From assembly GCA_036494465.1 (NCBI GenBank), contig DASXOJ010000237.1, positions 17,632-81,631 of the forward strand: a DNA stretch of 64,000 bases, given 5' to 3'. This DNA is from CAJCJE01 sp036494465 (lineage in GTDB: Bacteria > Actinomycetota > Actinomycetes > Mycobacteriales > Pseudonocardiaceae). The notes beneath the pieces are model-generated. The model was given only the letters and a program-made list of their open reading frames with translations, searched no databases and was not told the origin of the DNA. This document shows positions 34,570 to 42,725 of the stretch, one piece after another. Each line of letters starts with the position of its first letter. Positions within the stretch are counted from its first letter, which is position 1. The translations under genes and the position numbers were made by a program.

Positions 34570-35574
34570 ATGGCGCTCGCGACCCCCAGCACGCCCCGCC
34601 GTACCGAGCTCCGGCCCGGTACGGCGGGCGCGCCCGCCCTTGCCAAGGGACCGAAGACGCCGAGGTTCCGCAAGCTGCGCAAGCTCGGCCTGCCCTACCT
34701 GTTCCTGTTCCCGGCCGTCGTGCTTGAGCTGCTCATCCACCTCATCCCGATGGTGTGGGGTGTGTACATGAGCTTCCTCAAGCTCACCCAGTTCTACATC
34801 GCGAACTGGACCGAGGCGCCCACGGCCGGATTCGCCAACTACAAGGTCTCGCTCGACTTCGGCGGACCCATCGGCTCCGCGCTGCTGCACTCGTTGTGGA
34901 TCACCGTCGAGTACACCGTGCTCTCGGTCGGCCTGTCCTGGTTCATCGGCACCGCTGCCAGCATCCTGATGCAGCGCAGCTTCTGGGGCCGCAACCTGAT
35001 CCGCACGCTGTTCCTGATCCCCTACGCGCTGCCGGTCTACGCCGCCGTGATCATCTGGAGCTTCATGCTCCAGCGCGACACCGGCCTGGTCAACCACGTC
35101 ATCGTCGACCAGCTGCACCTCACGTCGACGAGGCCGTTCTGGCTGATCGGCAGCAACAGCTTCTGGTCCATGCTGATCGTCTCGGTGTGGCGCAACTGGC
35201 CGTTCGTGTTCCTGTGCGTCACCGCCGGTCTGCAGTCGATCTCGCTGGAGATGTACGAAGCGGCCACTTTGGACGGTGCGTCCATCGGGCAGCAGATCCG
35301 CAAGGTCACCATGCCCTTGCTGCGCCCGGTCAACCAGGTGCTCGTGCTGGTGCTGACCCTGTGGACGTTCAACGACTTCAACACGCCCTACGTGCTGTTC
35401 GGCCAGTCACCACCGCAACAGGCCGACGTGATCGCCATCCACATCTACCAGAACTCGTTCGTGACCTGGAACTTCGGCATCGGCTCCGCGATGTCCGTGA
35501 TGCTGCTGCTGTTCCTGCTGGTGATCACCGGCGTGTACCTGCTGATCACGAACAGGAGGCGGCAAGTTGCGTGA
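34570..35574 (+). CDS. sugar ABC transporter permease, MalF type
   Basis: The 334-residue protein has a cytoplasmic N-terminus of about 40 residues and six membrane spans. The EAA loop, which docks the ATPase, reads EMYEAATLDGASIGQQI followed by RKVTMPLL. LGLPYLFLFPAVVLELLIHLIP is the typical first span of MalF-type permeases. It overlaps the second permease gene by 8 bp. No ATPase gene is present in this operon, so a shared ATPase such as MsiK is expected elsewhere on the chromosome. Confidence 0.94.
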   Translation: MALATPSTPRRTELRPGTAGAPALAKGPKTPRFRKLRKLGLPYLFLFPAVVLELLIHLIPMVWGVYMSFLKLTQFYIANWTEAPTAGFANYKVSLDFGGPIGSALLHSLWITVEYTVLSVGLSWFIGTAASILMQRSFWGRNLIRTLFLIPYALPVYAAVIIWSFMLQRDTGLVNHVIVDQLHLTSTRPFWLIGSNSFWSMLIVSVWRNWPFVFLCVTAGLQSISLEMYEAATLDGASIGQQIRKVTMPLLRPVNQVLVLVLTLWTFNDFNTPYVLFGQSPPQQADVIAIHIYQNSFVTWNFGIGSAMSVMLLLFLLVITGVYLLITNRRRQVA

Positions 35575-36406
35575 GCCACGGTGGTTCAAGGTGACCCGGT
35601 GGATCGGGCTGACCCTGCTGTTGCTGTTCACCCTGATCCCGGTCTACGTGATGCTGACCTCGGCGCTCAAGCCGCTCAGCGACGTGCAGGCGGCGTTCCA
35701 CTGGATCCCGTCGCACCTGACCATCCAGCCGTTCATCGACATGTGGTCGACGATCCCGCTGGCCACGTACTTCATGAACAGCACGATCGTCGCGGTCAGC
35801 GCAACCGTGTTCTCGGTGATCGTGGCGCTGTTCGCGTCGTACGCGTTGAGCCGCTACGACTTCCCCGGCAAGGGGATCTTCAAGATCACCGTGCTGTCCA
35901 CGCAGATGTTCCCCGGCATCCTGTTCCTGCTGCCGTTGTTCCTGATCTTCGTCAACCTCGGCAACGACCTCGGGATCCAGCTGTTCGGCAGCAGGCTCGC
36001 GCTGATCATCACCTACCTCACGTTCACGCTGCCGTTCTCCATCTGGATGCTGGTCGGCTACCTCGACTCGATCCCGCGCGACCTGGACGAGGCCGCGAAG
36101 GTGGACGGCAACGGCGCGATCGGCGCGCTGCTGCGGGTGGTCGTGCCCGCCGCCATGCCGGGCATCATCGCGGTCGCGGTCTACTCGTTCATGACCGCGT
36201 GGGGCGAGGTGCTGTTCGCGTCGGTGATGACCAACGCACAGACCAAGACGCTCGCCGTTGGCCTGCAAGGGTATTCCACGCTCAACCAGGTCTACTGGAA
36301 CCAGGTGATGGCCGCTTCGCTCGTGGTGAGCATCCCGGTCGTCGTCGGATTCCTGTTGCTCCGCCGCTATCTCGTCGCCGGTCTGACCGCCGGTGCCGTG
36401 AAGTAA
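35567..36406 (+). CDS. sugar ABC transporter permease, MalG type
   Basis: The 279-residue protein has six membrane spans and the EAA loop DLDEAAKVDGNGAIGALLRV followed by VVPAAMPG. The first span and loop read FTLIPVYVMLTSALKPLSDV, typical of MalG-type partners. It forms the membrane channel with the MalF-type permease encoded just upstream. Its stop is 77 bp before the GH1 gene, so import and intracellular hydrolysis of the sugar are cotranscribed. Confidence 0.94.
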   Translation: MREPRWFKVTRWIGLTLLLLFTLIPVYVMLTSALKPLSDVQAAFHWIPSHLTIQPFIDMWSTIPLATYFMNSTIVAVSATVFSVIVALFASYALSRYDFPGKGIFKITVLSTQMFPGILFLLPLFLIFVNLGNDLGIQLFGSRLALIITYLTFTLPFSIWMLVGYLDSIPRDLDEAAKVDGNGAIGALLRVVVPAAMPGIIAVAVYSFMTAWGEVLFASVMTNAQTKTLAVGLQGYSTLNQVYWNQVMAASLVVSIPVVVGFLLLRRYLVAGLTAGAVK

Positions 36407-36483
36407 CAACGTTTGGTGTCGTACCGGCCCCGACCGGGGCCGGTGGCCGCGCTCACTCTCCAGAACCCAAGGAGTCCGCACAG

Positions 36484-37827
36484 ATGACCGACTTCCCCGC
36501 CCTCGCCCCGGATTTCACCTGGGGGGTGGCCACTTCCGCCTATCAGATCGAAGGGGCGGTTGCCGAGGACGGCCGATCACCCTCCATCTGGGACACCTAC
36601 TCGCACACACCGGGCCGGATCGACGGCAACGACACCGGTGACGTCGCTTGCGACCACTACCACCGGTGGCGCGAGGACATCGGGCTGATGCGCGAACTGG
36701 GCGTGGACGCCTACCGGTTCTCCATCGCCTGGCCGCGAATCCTGCCCGCGGGCGGCGGCGCGGTGAACAAGGCGGGCATCGACTTCTACGACCGGCTGGT
36801 CGACGGGCTGCTGGAGGCCGGGATCCGGCCCTTCGCCACGCTCTACCACTGGGACCTGCCGCAGGTGTTGCAGGATCAGGGCGGCTGGCCCGAGCGGGCC
36901 ACGGCGGAGCGGCTCGCCGAGTACTCGGGCGTGGTCGCGAAGGCGCTCGGCGACCGGGTCAGCGACTGGATCACCATCAACGAGCCGTTGTGCTCGGCGT
37001 GGATCGGCTACCTGGAAGATCGGATGGCGCCCGGCCACTCGGACATCACCGAGGCGGTGCGCGCCTCCTACCACCTGCTGCTCGGCCACGGCCTGTCCGC
37101 CGCCGCGATCCGCGCCGAGGCGAAGCTGCCCGCGCAGGTTGGCATAGTAATAAATCCGAGCCCGTGCGAACCCGCGACCAACTCGCCAGAGGACATCGCA
37201 GCGGCCGAGCGCGCCGACGGGCACACCAACCGCTGGTGGCTGGACCCGGTGTTCGGCCGTGGCTTCCCCGCCGACATGCGCGAGCTCTACGGCGTCGAGC
37301 TGCCCGAACAGCCCGGTGACAACGACATCATCGCCACGCCGCTGGACTTCCTCGGGGTGAACTACTACTTCCGGATGATCGCCGCGAACGACCCGCAGGG
37401 CCCGATCCCCTACGCGAAGCAGGTCCGGCTGCCGGACGTGCCGCGCACGTACATGGACTGGGAGGTCAACCCGGACGGCCTGGAGAAGCTGCTGGTCCGG
37501 ATCGCCAAGGAGTACCAGCCCGCCAAGATCTACATCACCGAGAACGGCTCGGCCTACGAGGACAAGCCCGCCGCCGACGGTTCCTTCGACGACACCGACC
37601 GGGCCGCCTACCTCCAGTCGCACCTGGCCGCCGTCGACAGGGCGGCCGGCCATGGCGTGCCGATGGCAGGCTACTTCGCATGGTCCTTTTTGGACAACTT
37701 CGAGTGGGCGTACGGCTACGACAAGCGCTTCGGCCTGATCCACGTCGACTACGAGACCCAGGTCCGCACCATCAAGACCAGCGGTCGCCGCTACCAGGGT
37801 CTGATCAAGTCGCACCGAGGCGAATGA
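36484..37827 (+). CDS. GH1 beta-glucosidase
   Basis: The 447-residue enzyme is a full-length GH1 barrel. The acid/base is E167 in TINEP, and the nucleophile is E353 in YITENGSAYED. The N-terminus FTWGVATSAYQIEGA and the C-terminal FAWSFLDNFEWAYGYDKRFGL are diagnostic. There is no signal peptide, so it acts on imported sugar. The ATG at 36484 follows AAGGAG. A local run of AT-rich, rare codons (ATA GTA ATA AAT, 37144-37155) interrupts otherwise GC-rich codon use. A hairpin terminator follows at 37838. Confidence 0.96.
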   Translation: MTDFPALAPDFTWGVATSAYQIEGAVAEDGRSPSIWDTYSHTPGRIDGNDTGDVACDHYHRWREDIGLMRELGVDAYRFSIAWPRILPAGGGAVNKAGIDFYDRLVDGLLEAGIRPFATLYHWDLPQVLQDQGGWPERATAERLAEYSGVVAKALGDRVSDWITINEPLCSAWIGYLEDRMAPGHSDITEAVRASYHLLLGHGLSAAAIRAEAKLPAQVGIVINPSPCEPATNSPEDIAAAERADGHTNRWWLDPVFGRGFPADMRELYGVELPEQPGDNDIIATPLDFLGVNYYFRMIAANDPQGPIPYAKQVRLPDVPRTYMDWEVNPDGLEKLLVRIAKEYQPAKIYITENGSAYEDKPAADGSFDDTDRAAYLQSHLAAVDRAAGHGVPMAGYFAWSFLDNFEWAYGYDKRFGLIHVDYETQVRTIKTSGRRYQGLIKSHRGE

Positions 37828-37837
37828 GCTAGGCGTG

Positions 37838-37866
37838 CCCGCCCTCGTCCAGGGGGTGAGGGCGGG
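37838..37866 (+). terminator. hairpin terminator after the beta-glucosidase gene
   Basis: CCCGCCCTC (37838-37846) pairs with GAGGGCGGG (37858-37866), a 9-bp perfect stem, 11 bp after the GH1 stop codon. No T-run follows, as is common in actinomycetes. The element is nearly identical to the one at 38082-38117. The 325-bp gap between the flanking genes (37828-38152) holds these two hairpins and no gene that I can support. Confidence 0.65.
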
Positions 37867-38081
37867 TGCGTCGCCTCAACCTGGTTCGCCCTGACCCCGG
37901 CGACGCTCGGCATATTGTCGGTCAGGCCGGACGGGGTGGGCCTTGACAGCGGAACCGGATCAGCGACCCCTCTTTGATCTTGCGGCGACTGGAGTCGTTT
38001 ACGCGGATCTCCGGTGCATGTCATCTTGGCTGGACACGTTGTGATTCTGAACCGCGTCGACGCCTGCCGCACGCCTGACCG

Positions 38082-38117
38082 GCGCCCGCCCTCGTCCAAG
38101 GGGGTGAGGGCGGGCGC
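38082..38117 (-). terminator. hairpin terminator after the secreted-protein gene
   Basis: GCGCCCGCCCTC (38082-38093) pairs perfectly with GAGGGCGGGCGC (38106-38117), a 12-bp stem 35 bp after the minus-strand gene ending at 38153. Read on the plus strand the loop (GTCCAAGGGGGT) nearly repeats the loop at 37847-37857. Two copies of the same terminator thus face each other. Confidence 0.6.
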
Positions 38118-38152
38118 GTTTCCCCAGCGGCAGACCGGTGGGCCGGTTGTGG

Positions 38153-39133
38153 TCAGGTCCAGAGGTAGGTGACGGTGACGTAGCCGTTGTCGTTGAGGCC
38201 GACGTCGTAGAAGGTGCCGTCCGCCAGATCGATTCCGGCTGGGTTGGACGGTGTCCCGCCCATGTCGTCGACGCCGCCGTTGTAACCGTCGTCGTAGGCG
38301 GCCTGAGCTTCCGGCGTGCCCTGGTCGAGGTCGGTGAATTCGGCGCGGTTCGCGTCCCAGTAGTCGTCGTAGATGTTCCACGGCCCGATGTCCCACACCG
38401 GCGCCGTTTCACATGCAGAAGGCCCGCAGACCTGTACGGAGTAGTCGTCGCTGCCCTCGCCGGAGAGCGCCGAGCCGGAGGGGAGTGCGACGAAGTGGTC
38501 GTTGTCGACGATGACGTGCCCGTTGGCGGTCGTCCCGCCGACCAGCCCTTCGCGGGTGGCATAGACCTGGTGGCTCTCCTGCGCCGGTGCGTATGGACCG
38601 GCCACAGTGGACGACTTGTGGTCTGAAGCGGACACGTGGATGGCGCGGACCTCCGGGCTCTGGCCGGAAGTGTTGTCCCACATGGTCAGCCGGAGTTGGA
38701 GCACTGACGTGGATTCGCGTAAGGGCTCGGTGCTCGGTGTCCACTCGGTCCAGCTCCCGTCTGCCCGCTGACCGCGTACGTCGACGCTGACCCGGGCGCC
38801 GCGTGGCAGCGTGTCGGTGACCGTCGCCCGGATCTGGTTGACCGGTGTGGACAGCGGGTGCGGTGCGAGCAGCGCCATGCCGTAGCCGGTGGCGCCTGCT
38901 TGCGCTGCCGGGTGCAGCAGGCGCTCGCCGACGCGCGTGGCTCCTGCCGAGTGCTCGATGTTGGTCGAGGACGCCGGCTGGGCGAGATTTTCCTGCCACG
39001 TCAACGGAGTGCGCGTGCTCGCTGGTGCCGCCGGTGCCGCGGTCGCGAAACCGGCCATGGTGGCAAGTGCCAGCAGAGCCACGGTGCTGATGCGAAAAAC
39101 GGACGCTCTTGGTGATCGGCCGCGCTGATCCAT
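38153..39133 (-). CDS. secreted protein of unknown function
   Basis: The ATG at 39133 follows GGGGAG and gives 326 residues. A signal peptide is clear (VFRISTVALLALATMAGFATAAPAAPA). The middle has a beta-rich region with VRGQRADGSWTEWTP, similar to domains on secreted actinomycete amidases and proteases. The C-terminal third contains VWDIGPWNIYDDYWDANRAEF, a Gly/Asp-rich GYNGGVDDMGGTP and VGLNDNGYVTVTYLWT, a pattern I associate with conserved Streptomyces secreted proteins of unknown function. No catalytic motif is recognisable. Confidence 0.8.
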   Translation of the reverse strand: MDQRGRSPRASVFRISTVALLALATMAGFATAAPAAPASTRTPLTWQENLAQPASSTNIEHSAGATRVGERLLHPAAQAGATGYGMALLAPHPLSTPVNQIRATVTDTLPRGARVSVDVRGQRADGSWTEWTPSTEPLRESTSVLQLRLTMWDNTSGQSPEVRAIHVSASDHKSSTVAGPYAPAQESHQVYATREGLVGGTTANGHVIVDNDHFVALPSGSALSGEGSDDYSVQVCGPSACETAPVWDIGPWNIYDDYWDANRAEFTDLDQGTPEAQAAYDDGYNGGVDDMGGTPSNPAGIDLADGTFYDVGLNDNGYVTVTYLWT

Positions 39134-39263
39134 GGTGTCTCCCCAGTCGACTCGATGGATGTGCTCGATCAGCGTGGCCCGAGGTAGAAAAAAGAACAAG
39201 CAACGAAGAACTATCGCATTTCGTTAACTATTGACGAGTGCTGGACCGGCTAGCGTGCTGACC

Positions 39264-40745
39264 ATGTCGCTGACGGAACGGGTTGCCGGGTCGGTCGCCG
39301 ATCCCGCGACCGACGACGCGTTCGACCCGCACGCGGAACTCGCCGATCTGCTCGCCGGTGCCGGTCTGAGCCCGGCCGACGCGGGCGGCACCATCGCCTT
39401 CGCTGGCGCCGACCCTGTCGTGCCGAGCACGTTGCGGCTCGGTGGCGCGGCCGGGATCGCGCTGGTCGCCAAGTCGGTGGCGATGGCGAAGCTGTGGCGG
39501 TTGCGCGGTGGCGACGGCCAGGACATCGGTGTGGACCTGCGGGTCACGCCGCACCGGCTGTGCCCGTTCTACGACCGCAGGTGGGAGCTGATCAACGGCT
39601 TCCCGACCATGTCGACCTCGATCCCGAACCCCTCGTTCGGGTTCGGCTTCTACCGCACCGCGGACGACCGCTGGGTGATGCCGCTCAACCCGTATCCGAA
39701 GATCAAGACCGCCGCGCAGATTCTGCTCGACGTGCCGGATGACCAGCAGCGCGTCGCGGCCGCGATCAGCAAGTGGTCAGGGCGGGATCTGGAGGCGGCT
39801 GCCGCCGAAGCGGGCGTGGTCATGCCGATGTTGCGCTCGACCGGGGAACTGCTCGCCGAGCCGCACTACCGCGATGTGCTGGCCGACCTGCCGTTGATCG
39901 AGATCACCAAGATCGGCGACAGCGAGCCGATTCCGTTGTCTGCCGGGGTTTCCGATCCGTTGACCGGGGTGCGCGCGCTGGGCATGGGGCACGTGATCGC
40001 GGGTGCAGGCACCGGGCGGGCGCTCGCGTTGCACGGCGCGGACGTGCTGAACCTGTGGCGCCCGAACGAGTTCGAGTCGGAGTTGACCTACCTGACCGCG
40101 AACGTGGGCGTCCGCTCCGCGATGGTCGATCCGTATTCGGCCGATGGCAGGGCGCGGATCGCGTCGCTGCTCGCGGACGCGGATGTGTTCTACGCCAACC
40201 GGCGCCCGGGCTATCTGGGCAAGATCGGGTTGTCCGCTGAGCAGGCCGCCGCGCTGCGACCGGGCATCGTGCACGCGAGCATTTCCCTGAACGGGCCGTC
40301 GGGTCCGTGGTCGGACCGGGTCGGGTTCGACCAGTCGGCGGGGAGTCTGGTCGGCATGATGACCATGGAGGGCGACGGGGAGACGCCGTCGTTGTCGCCG
40401 ATCGTGGTGGTCAACGACTACATCGTGTCCTGGCTGGTGGCCACCGGCATCGCCGAGGCGCTGGCGCGGCGGGCGAGCGAGGGCGGCAGCTACCGGGTGC
40501 ACGTGTCGCTGACCCGCGCGGCGCTGTGGATCCTGAGCATGGGCGTGTTCGACCGCGACTACGCGATCGAAACGGCCGGCAGCAGCGAAGCGCACCGCTA
40601 TCTGGACCCGGAAACGTTCAGCGCGGACACGCCGCTGGGCCGCTACCAGGGCATCACGGAGCAGGTGCTGATGTCCGCGACGCCGGGCAGCTACCGGTTC
40701 CCGCTGCTGCCGCGCGGGGCCGCCGAACCCGCCTGGTTTAAGTGA
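39264..40745 (+). CDS. CaiB/BaiF (class III) CoA-transferase family protein
   Basis: The 493-residue product begins at ATG 39264, with TAGCGT 7 nt upstream suggesting a leaderless mRNA. Class III features are DVLNLWRPNEFESEL, VDPYSADGRARIASLLADADVFYANRRPGYLGKIGL and HASISLNGPSGPWSDRVGFDQSAG, the last being the usual G-x-x-GPW-x-x-x-x-x-x-D segment. These enzymes move CoA between carboxylic acids. It lacks an associated dehydrogenase or hydratase gene, so the substrate is open. The family usually has about 400 residues; the extra N-terminal region (about 100 residues) is longer than normal. Confidence 0.88.
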   Translation: MSLTERVAGSVADPATDDAFDPHAELADLLAGAGLSPADAGGTIAFAGADPVVPSTLRLGGAAGIALVAKSVAMAKLWRLRGGDGQDIGVDLRVTPHRLCPFYDRRWELINGFPTMSTSIPNPSFGFGFYRTADDRWVMPLNPYPKIKTAAQILLDVPDDQQRVAAAISKWSGRDLEAAAAEAGVVMPMLRSTGELLAEPHYRDVLADLPLIEITKIGDSEPIPLSAGVSDPLTGVRALGMGHVIAGAGTGRALALHGADVLNLWRPNEFESELTYLTANVGVRSAMVDPYSADGRARIASLLADADVFYANRRPGYLGKIGLSAEQAAALRPGIVHASISLNGPSGPWSDRVGFDQSAGSLVGMMTMEGDGETPSLSPIVVVNDYIVSWLVATGIAEALARRASEGGSYRVHVSLTRAALWILSMGVFDRDYAIETAGSSEAHRYLDPETFSADTPLGRYQGITEQVLMSATPGSYRFPLLPRGAAEPAWFK

Positions 40746-40773
40746 TTTGGGTCACATTCAGCAACATTTGACA

Positions 40774-41400
40774 ATGGGGGACCACAAGCCGGATGTGACG
40801 GTGTCGCGGCAGATGGCGCAGGGGGAGCGGTGGCGACCGGAGGATGCCCGGTCGGACGCCGAGCTCTGGCAATTGATCACGCTCGACGACCACGGGGCGT
40901 TCACCGAGCTGTTCGAGCGGCATGCCAGGGCGATCTGGAACTACGCCTACCGGCTCACCGCGTCCTGGGCGGCAGCGGACGACCTGCTCGCCGAGGCGTT
41001 CCTGGTCGCGTGGCGGCGCAGGGGCGACGTGCGGCTGGTCCGGGAGAGCGCGCTGCCCTGGCTGTACACGGTGACCAACAACCTTCGCCGGGACGAGGGC
41101 AGGCGTAAACGCCGGTTCCTGCGCCTCGCCCCGCGCCTGATCGGTGCGGACGTCGAACCCGATCCGGCCGAGGCGATCGCGGAGGACAGCGCGACCCGGC
41201 AGCGGCTCGCGATCGTGGTCGCGGGCATCAGCCGGCTGCCCAAGAGCGAACGGGAAGCCGTGCGGGTCTGTGTGCTCGGCGGTGTGTCCACATCGGATGC
41301 CGCGGCGCTGTTCGGCATTTCCGAGGTGAGCGTGCGAGCCCGGGTCTCCAGGGCGCGCGCCCACCTGCACAAGATCCTGGAGGAGCAACTCGATGATTGA
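40774..41400 (+). CDS. ECF-type RNA polymerase sigma factor
   Basis: The product (208 residues from ATG 40774) has sigma region 2 (about 38-105: AFTELFERHARAIWNYAYRLTAS, ADDLLAEAFLVAWRRR, PWLYTVTNNLRRDEGRRKRR) and region 4 (about 140-200: LPKSEREAVRVCVLGGVSTSDAAALFGISEVSVRARVSRARAHL). It lacks region 3, as in all ECF factors. No Shine-Dalgarno sequence is clear. The gene overlaps the next one by 8 bp, so the membrane-anchored product downstream is the probable anti-sigma factor or signal partner. Confidence 0.94.
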   Translation: MGDHKPDVTVSRQMAQGERWRPEDARSDAELWQLITLDDHGAFTELFERHARAIWNYAYRLTASWAAADDLLAEAFLVAWRRRGDVRLVRESALPWLYTVTNNLRRDEGRRKRRFLRLAPRLIGADVEPDPAEAIAEDSATRQRLAIVVAGISRLPKSEREAVRVCVLGGVSTSDAAALFGISEVSVRARVSRARAHLHKILEEQLDD

Positions 41401-42724
41401 GCACATCGAACTGCCGCCCGAGCGCGAACTGCCCGAACAGGTGAAGGCGGCGGCCAGGAATCGCCTGGTGACCGGGATGCTGGACAATCCAGGACGGGCC
41501 AACCGCGCCATGATTCCGCTGGCCATCGCCGCCGCCGTCGTGGTGCTGGCCGGGTTCGCGGTGGGCGCGGCCGTACTCGGCGGGACGGGCGGGCACACGT
41601 CGGCATCGGGATCGCAGACGTTGGACACCGATCCGTACCGCCAGCTCCCGCCCGAGGACGCCTACGCCGCCTACAACACCATGATGGGCGCGCCAACGCC
41701 CGACATGGGCAACCGCTGCATCGCGCAGGCGCACCGCGAACCGGCGGGCAGGCCGGCGCCCGAACAGTGGCAGCCGCTGTTGAGCGCGATGGCCCACGGG
41801 GAGGTGGTCATCGTCTACCGGACATCGGCAGGTCCAGTTTTCTGCCAGGTCACGCCGACCACGGTCGCGTTGTCCCAGCCGGGAGGGCCTGCCACGGCGA
41901 CCGCGCGGCCCACGTTCATCACCGCATCGGGCACGGTCGCGGGCACCATCGACCCGAAGTTCCAGGCCGCGTGGGTCAGGCAGCCCTTCACCGGAGAGCA
42001 GCTGACGGTCTCGACGCCCGCGCTGGTGCGCGACGGGATCTTCCTGGTGCCCGATGCCATCCAGGTGCCGACCGATGGCCTGCACCTGGGCGTCGCGCCG
42101 ACGCAGAGCGCCGCCGACATGCGCTCGTTCACCGTGCCGCAGTCTGAGTTGCCGTCGGTGGTGCAGCCGACCACCGACGCGCCGGACAACCTGCCGGTCG
42201 TCGATCAGAGCGGGCCCGCCGGGCAGCGGATGACCGCGTGCTTCCACGGGCCCAACTCGATTCCGGTGATCTCGCCGAAGTCCTGGATGCCCGGGGCGTA
42301 CCAGCGGCTCGACGGGGCGGACAGCGTGCAGGTGGCGAGCATCGGGGACATCATCGCGATCTGCACCCAGCGCGGGTCGGCGCCGATCGACCTCGAACTC
42401 GTCGACCTGAACGGGTACTTCGACACCAGCACGATCGAGTCCAACGCGCTGATCACCGCGAACTCGGTGTTCTACGACTTCCAGCCCGACCAGGGCGGGT
42501 CGAGCCACCAGGTGAGCATTGTCGGTCTGCTGCTCTCGACGCAGGCGGCGTCGGTGCGGCTGACCTGGCCGGGCGGGCCCAACCTGGTCGCGACCGTGGC
42601 CAACGGCAGCTACGCCCTGCCCGGCTACGACCTCAACGACCCGAGCCTGCACGGTGCGCAGCCGAGGATCTCGGTCTACGACGCACACGGCGCGCTGCTC
42701 GGGTCCTACGAGGTCAAGCAGTAA
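41393..42724 (+). CDS. membrane-anchored extracytoplasmic protein, probable partner of the ECF sigma factor
   Basis: The 443-residue protein has a short cytoplasmic N-terminus (about 38 residues with PERELPEQVKAAARNRL), one membrane span (about 40-62: IPLAIAAAVVVLAGFAVGAAVL) and a 380-residue outer domain containing four Cys and FTVPQSELPSV. Overlap with the sigma gene (8 bp) fits an anti-sigma or signalling role, but the zinc motif HxxxCxxC of the usual ZAS anti-sigma domain is absent. The N-terminal segment is short for sigma binding. I do not recognise the outer domain. Confidence 0.8.
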   Translation: MIEHIELPPERELPEQVKAAARNRLVTGMLDNPGRANRAMIPLAIAAAVVVLAGFAVGAAVLGGTGGHTSASGSQTLDTDPYRQLPPEDAYAAYNTMMGAPTPDMGNRCIAQAHREPAGRPAPEQWQPLLSAMAHGEVVIVYRTSAGPVFCQVTPTTVALSQPGGPATATARPTFITASGTVAGTIDPKFQAAWVRQPFTGEQLTVSTPALVRDGIFLVPDAIQVPTDGLHLGVAPTQSAADMRSFTVPQSELPSVVQPTTDAPDNLPVVDQSGPAGQRMTACFHGPNSIPVISPKSWMPGAYQRLDGADSVQVASIGDIIAICTQRGSAPIDLELVDLNGYFDTSTIESNALITANSVFYDFQPDQGGSSHQVSIVGLLLSTQAASVRLTWPGGPNLVATVANGSYALPGYDLNDPSLHGAQPRISVYDAHGALLGSYEVKQ

Positions 42725-42725
42725 T

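Noticed and set aside
37838..38117. small transposon-like element bounded by the two hairpins
   Set aside because: The copies are in terminator positions of two convergent genes. There is no target-site duplication or transposase fragment between them.
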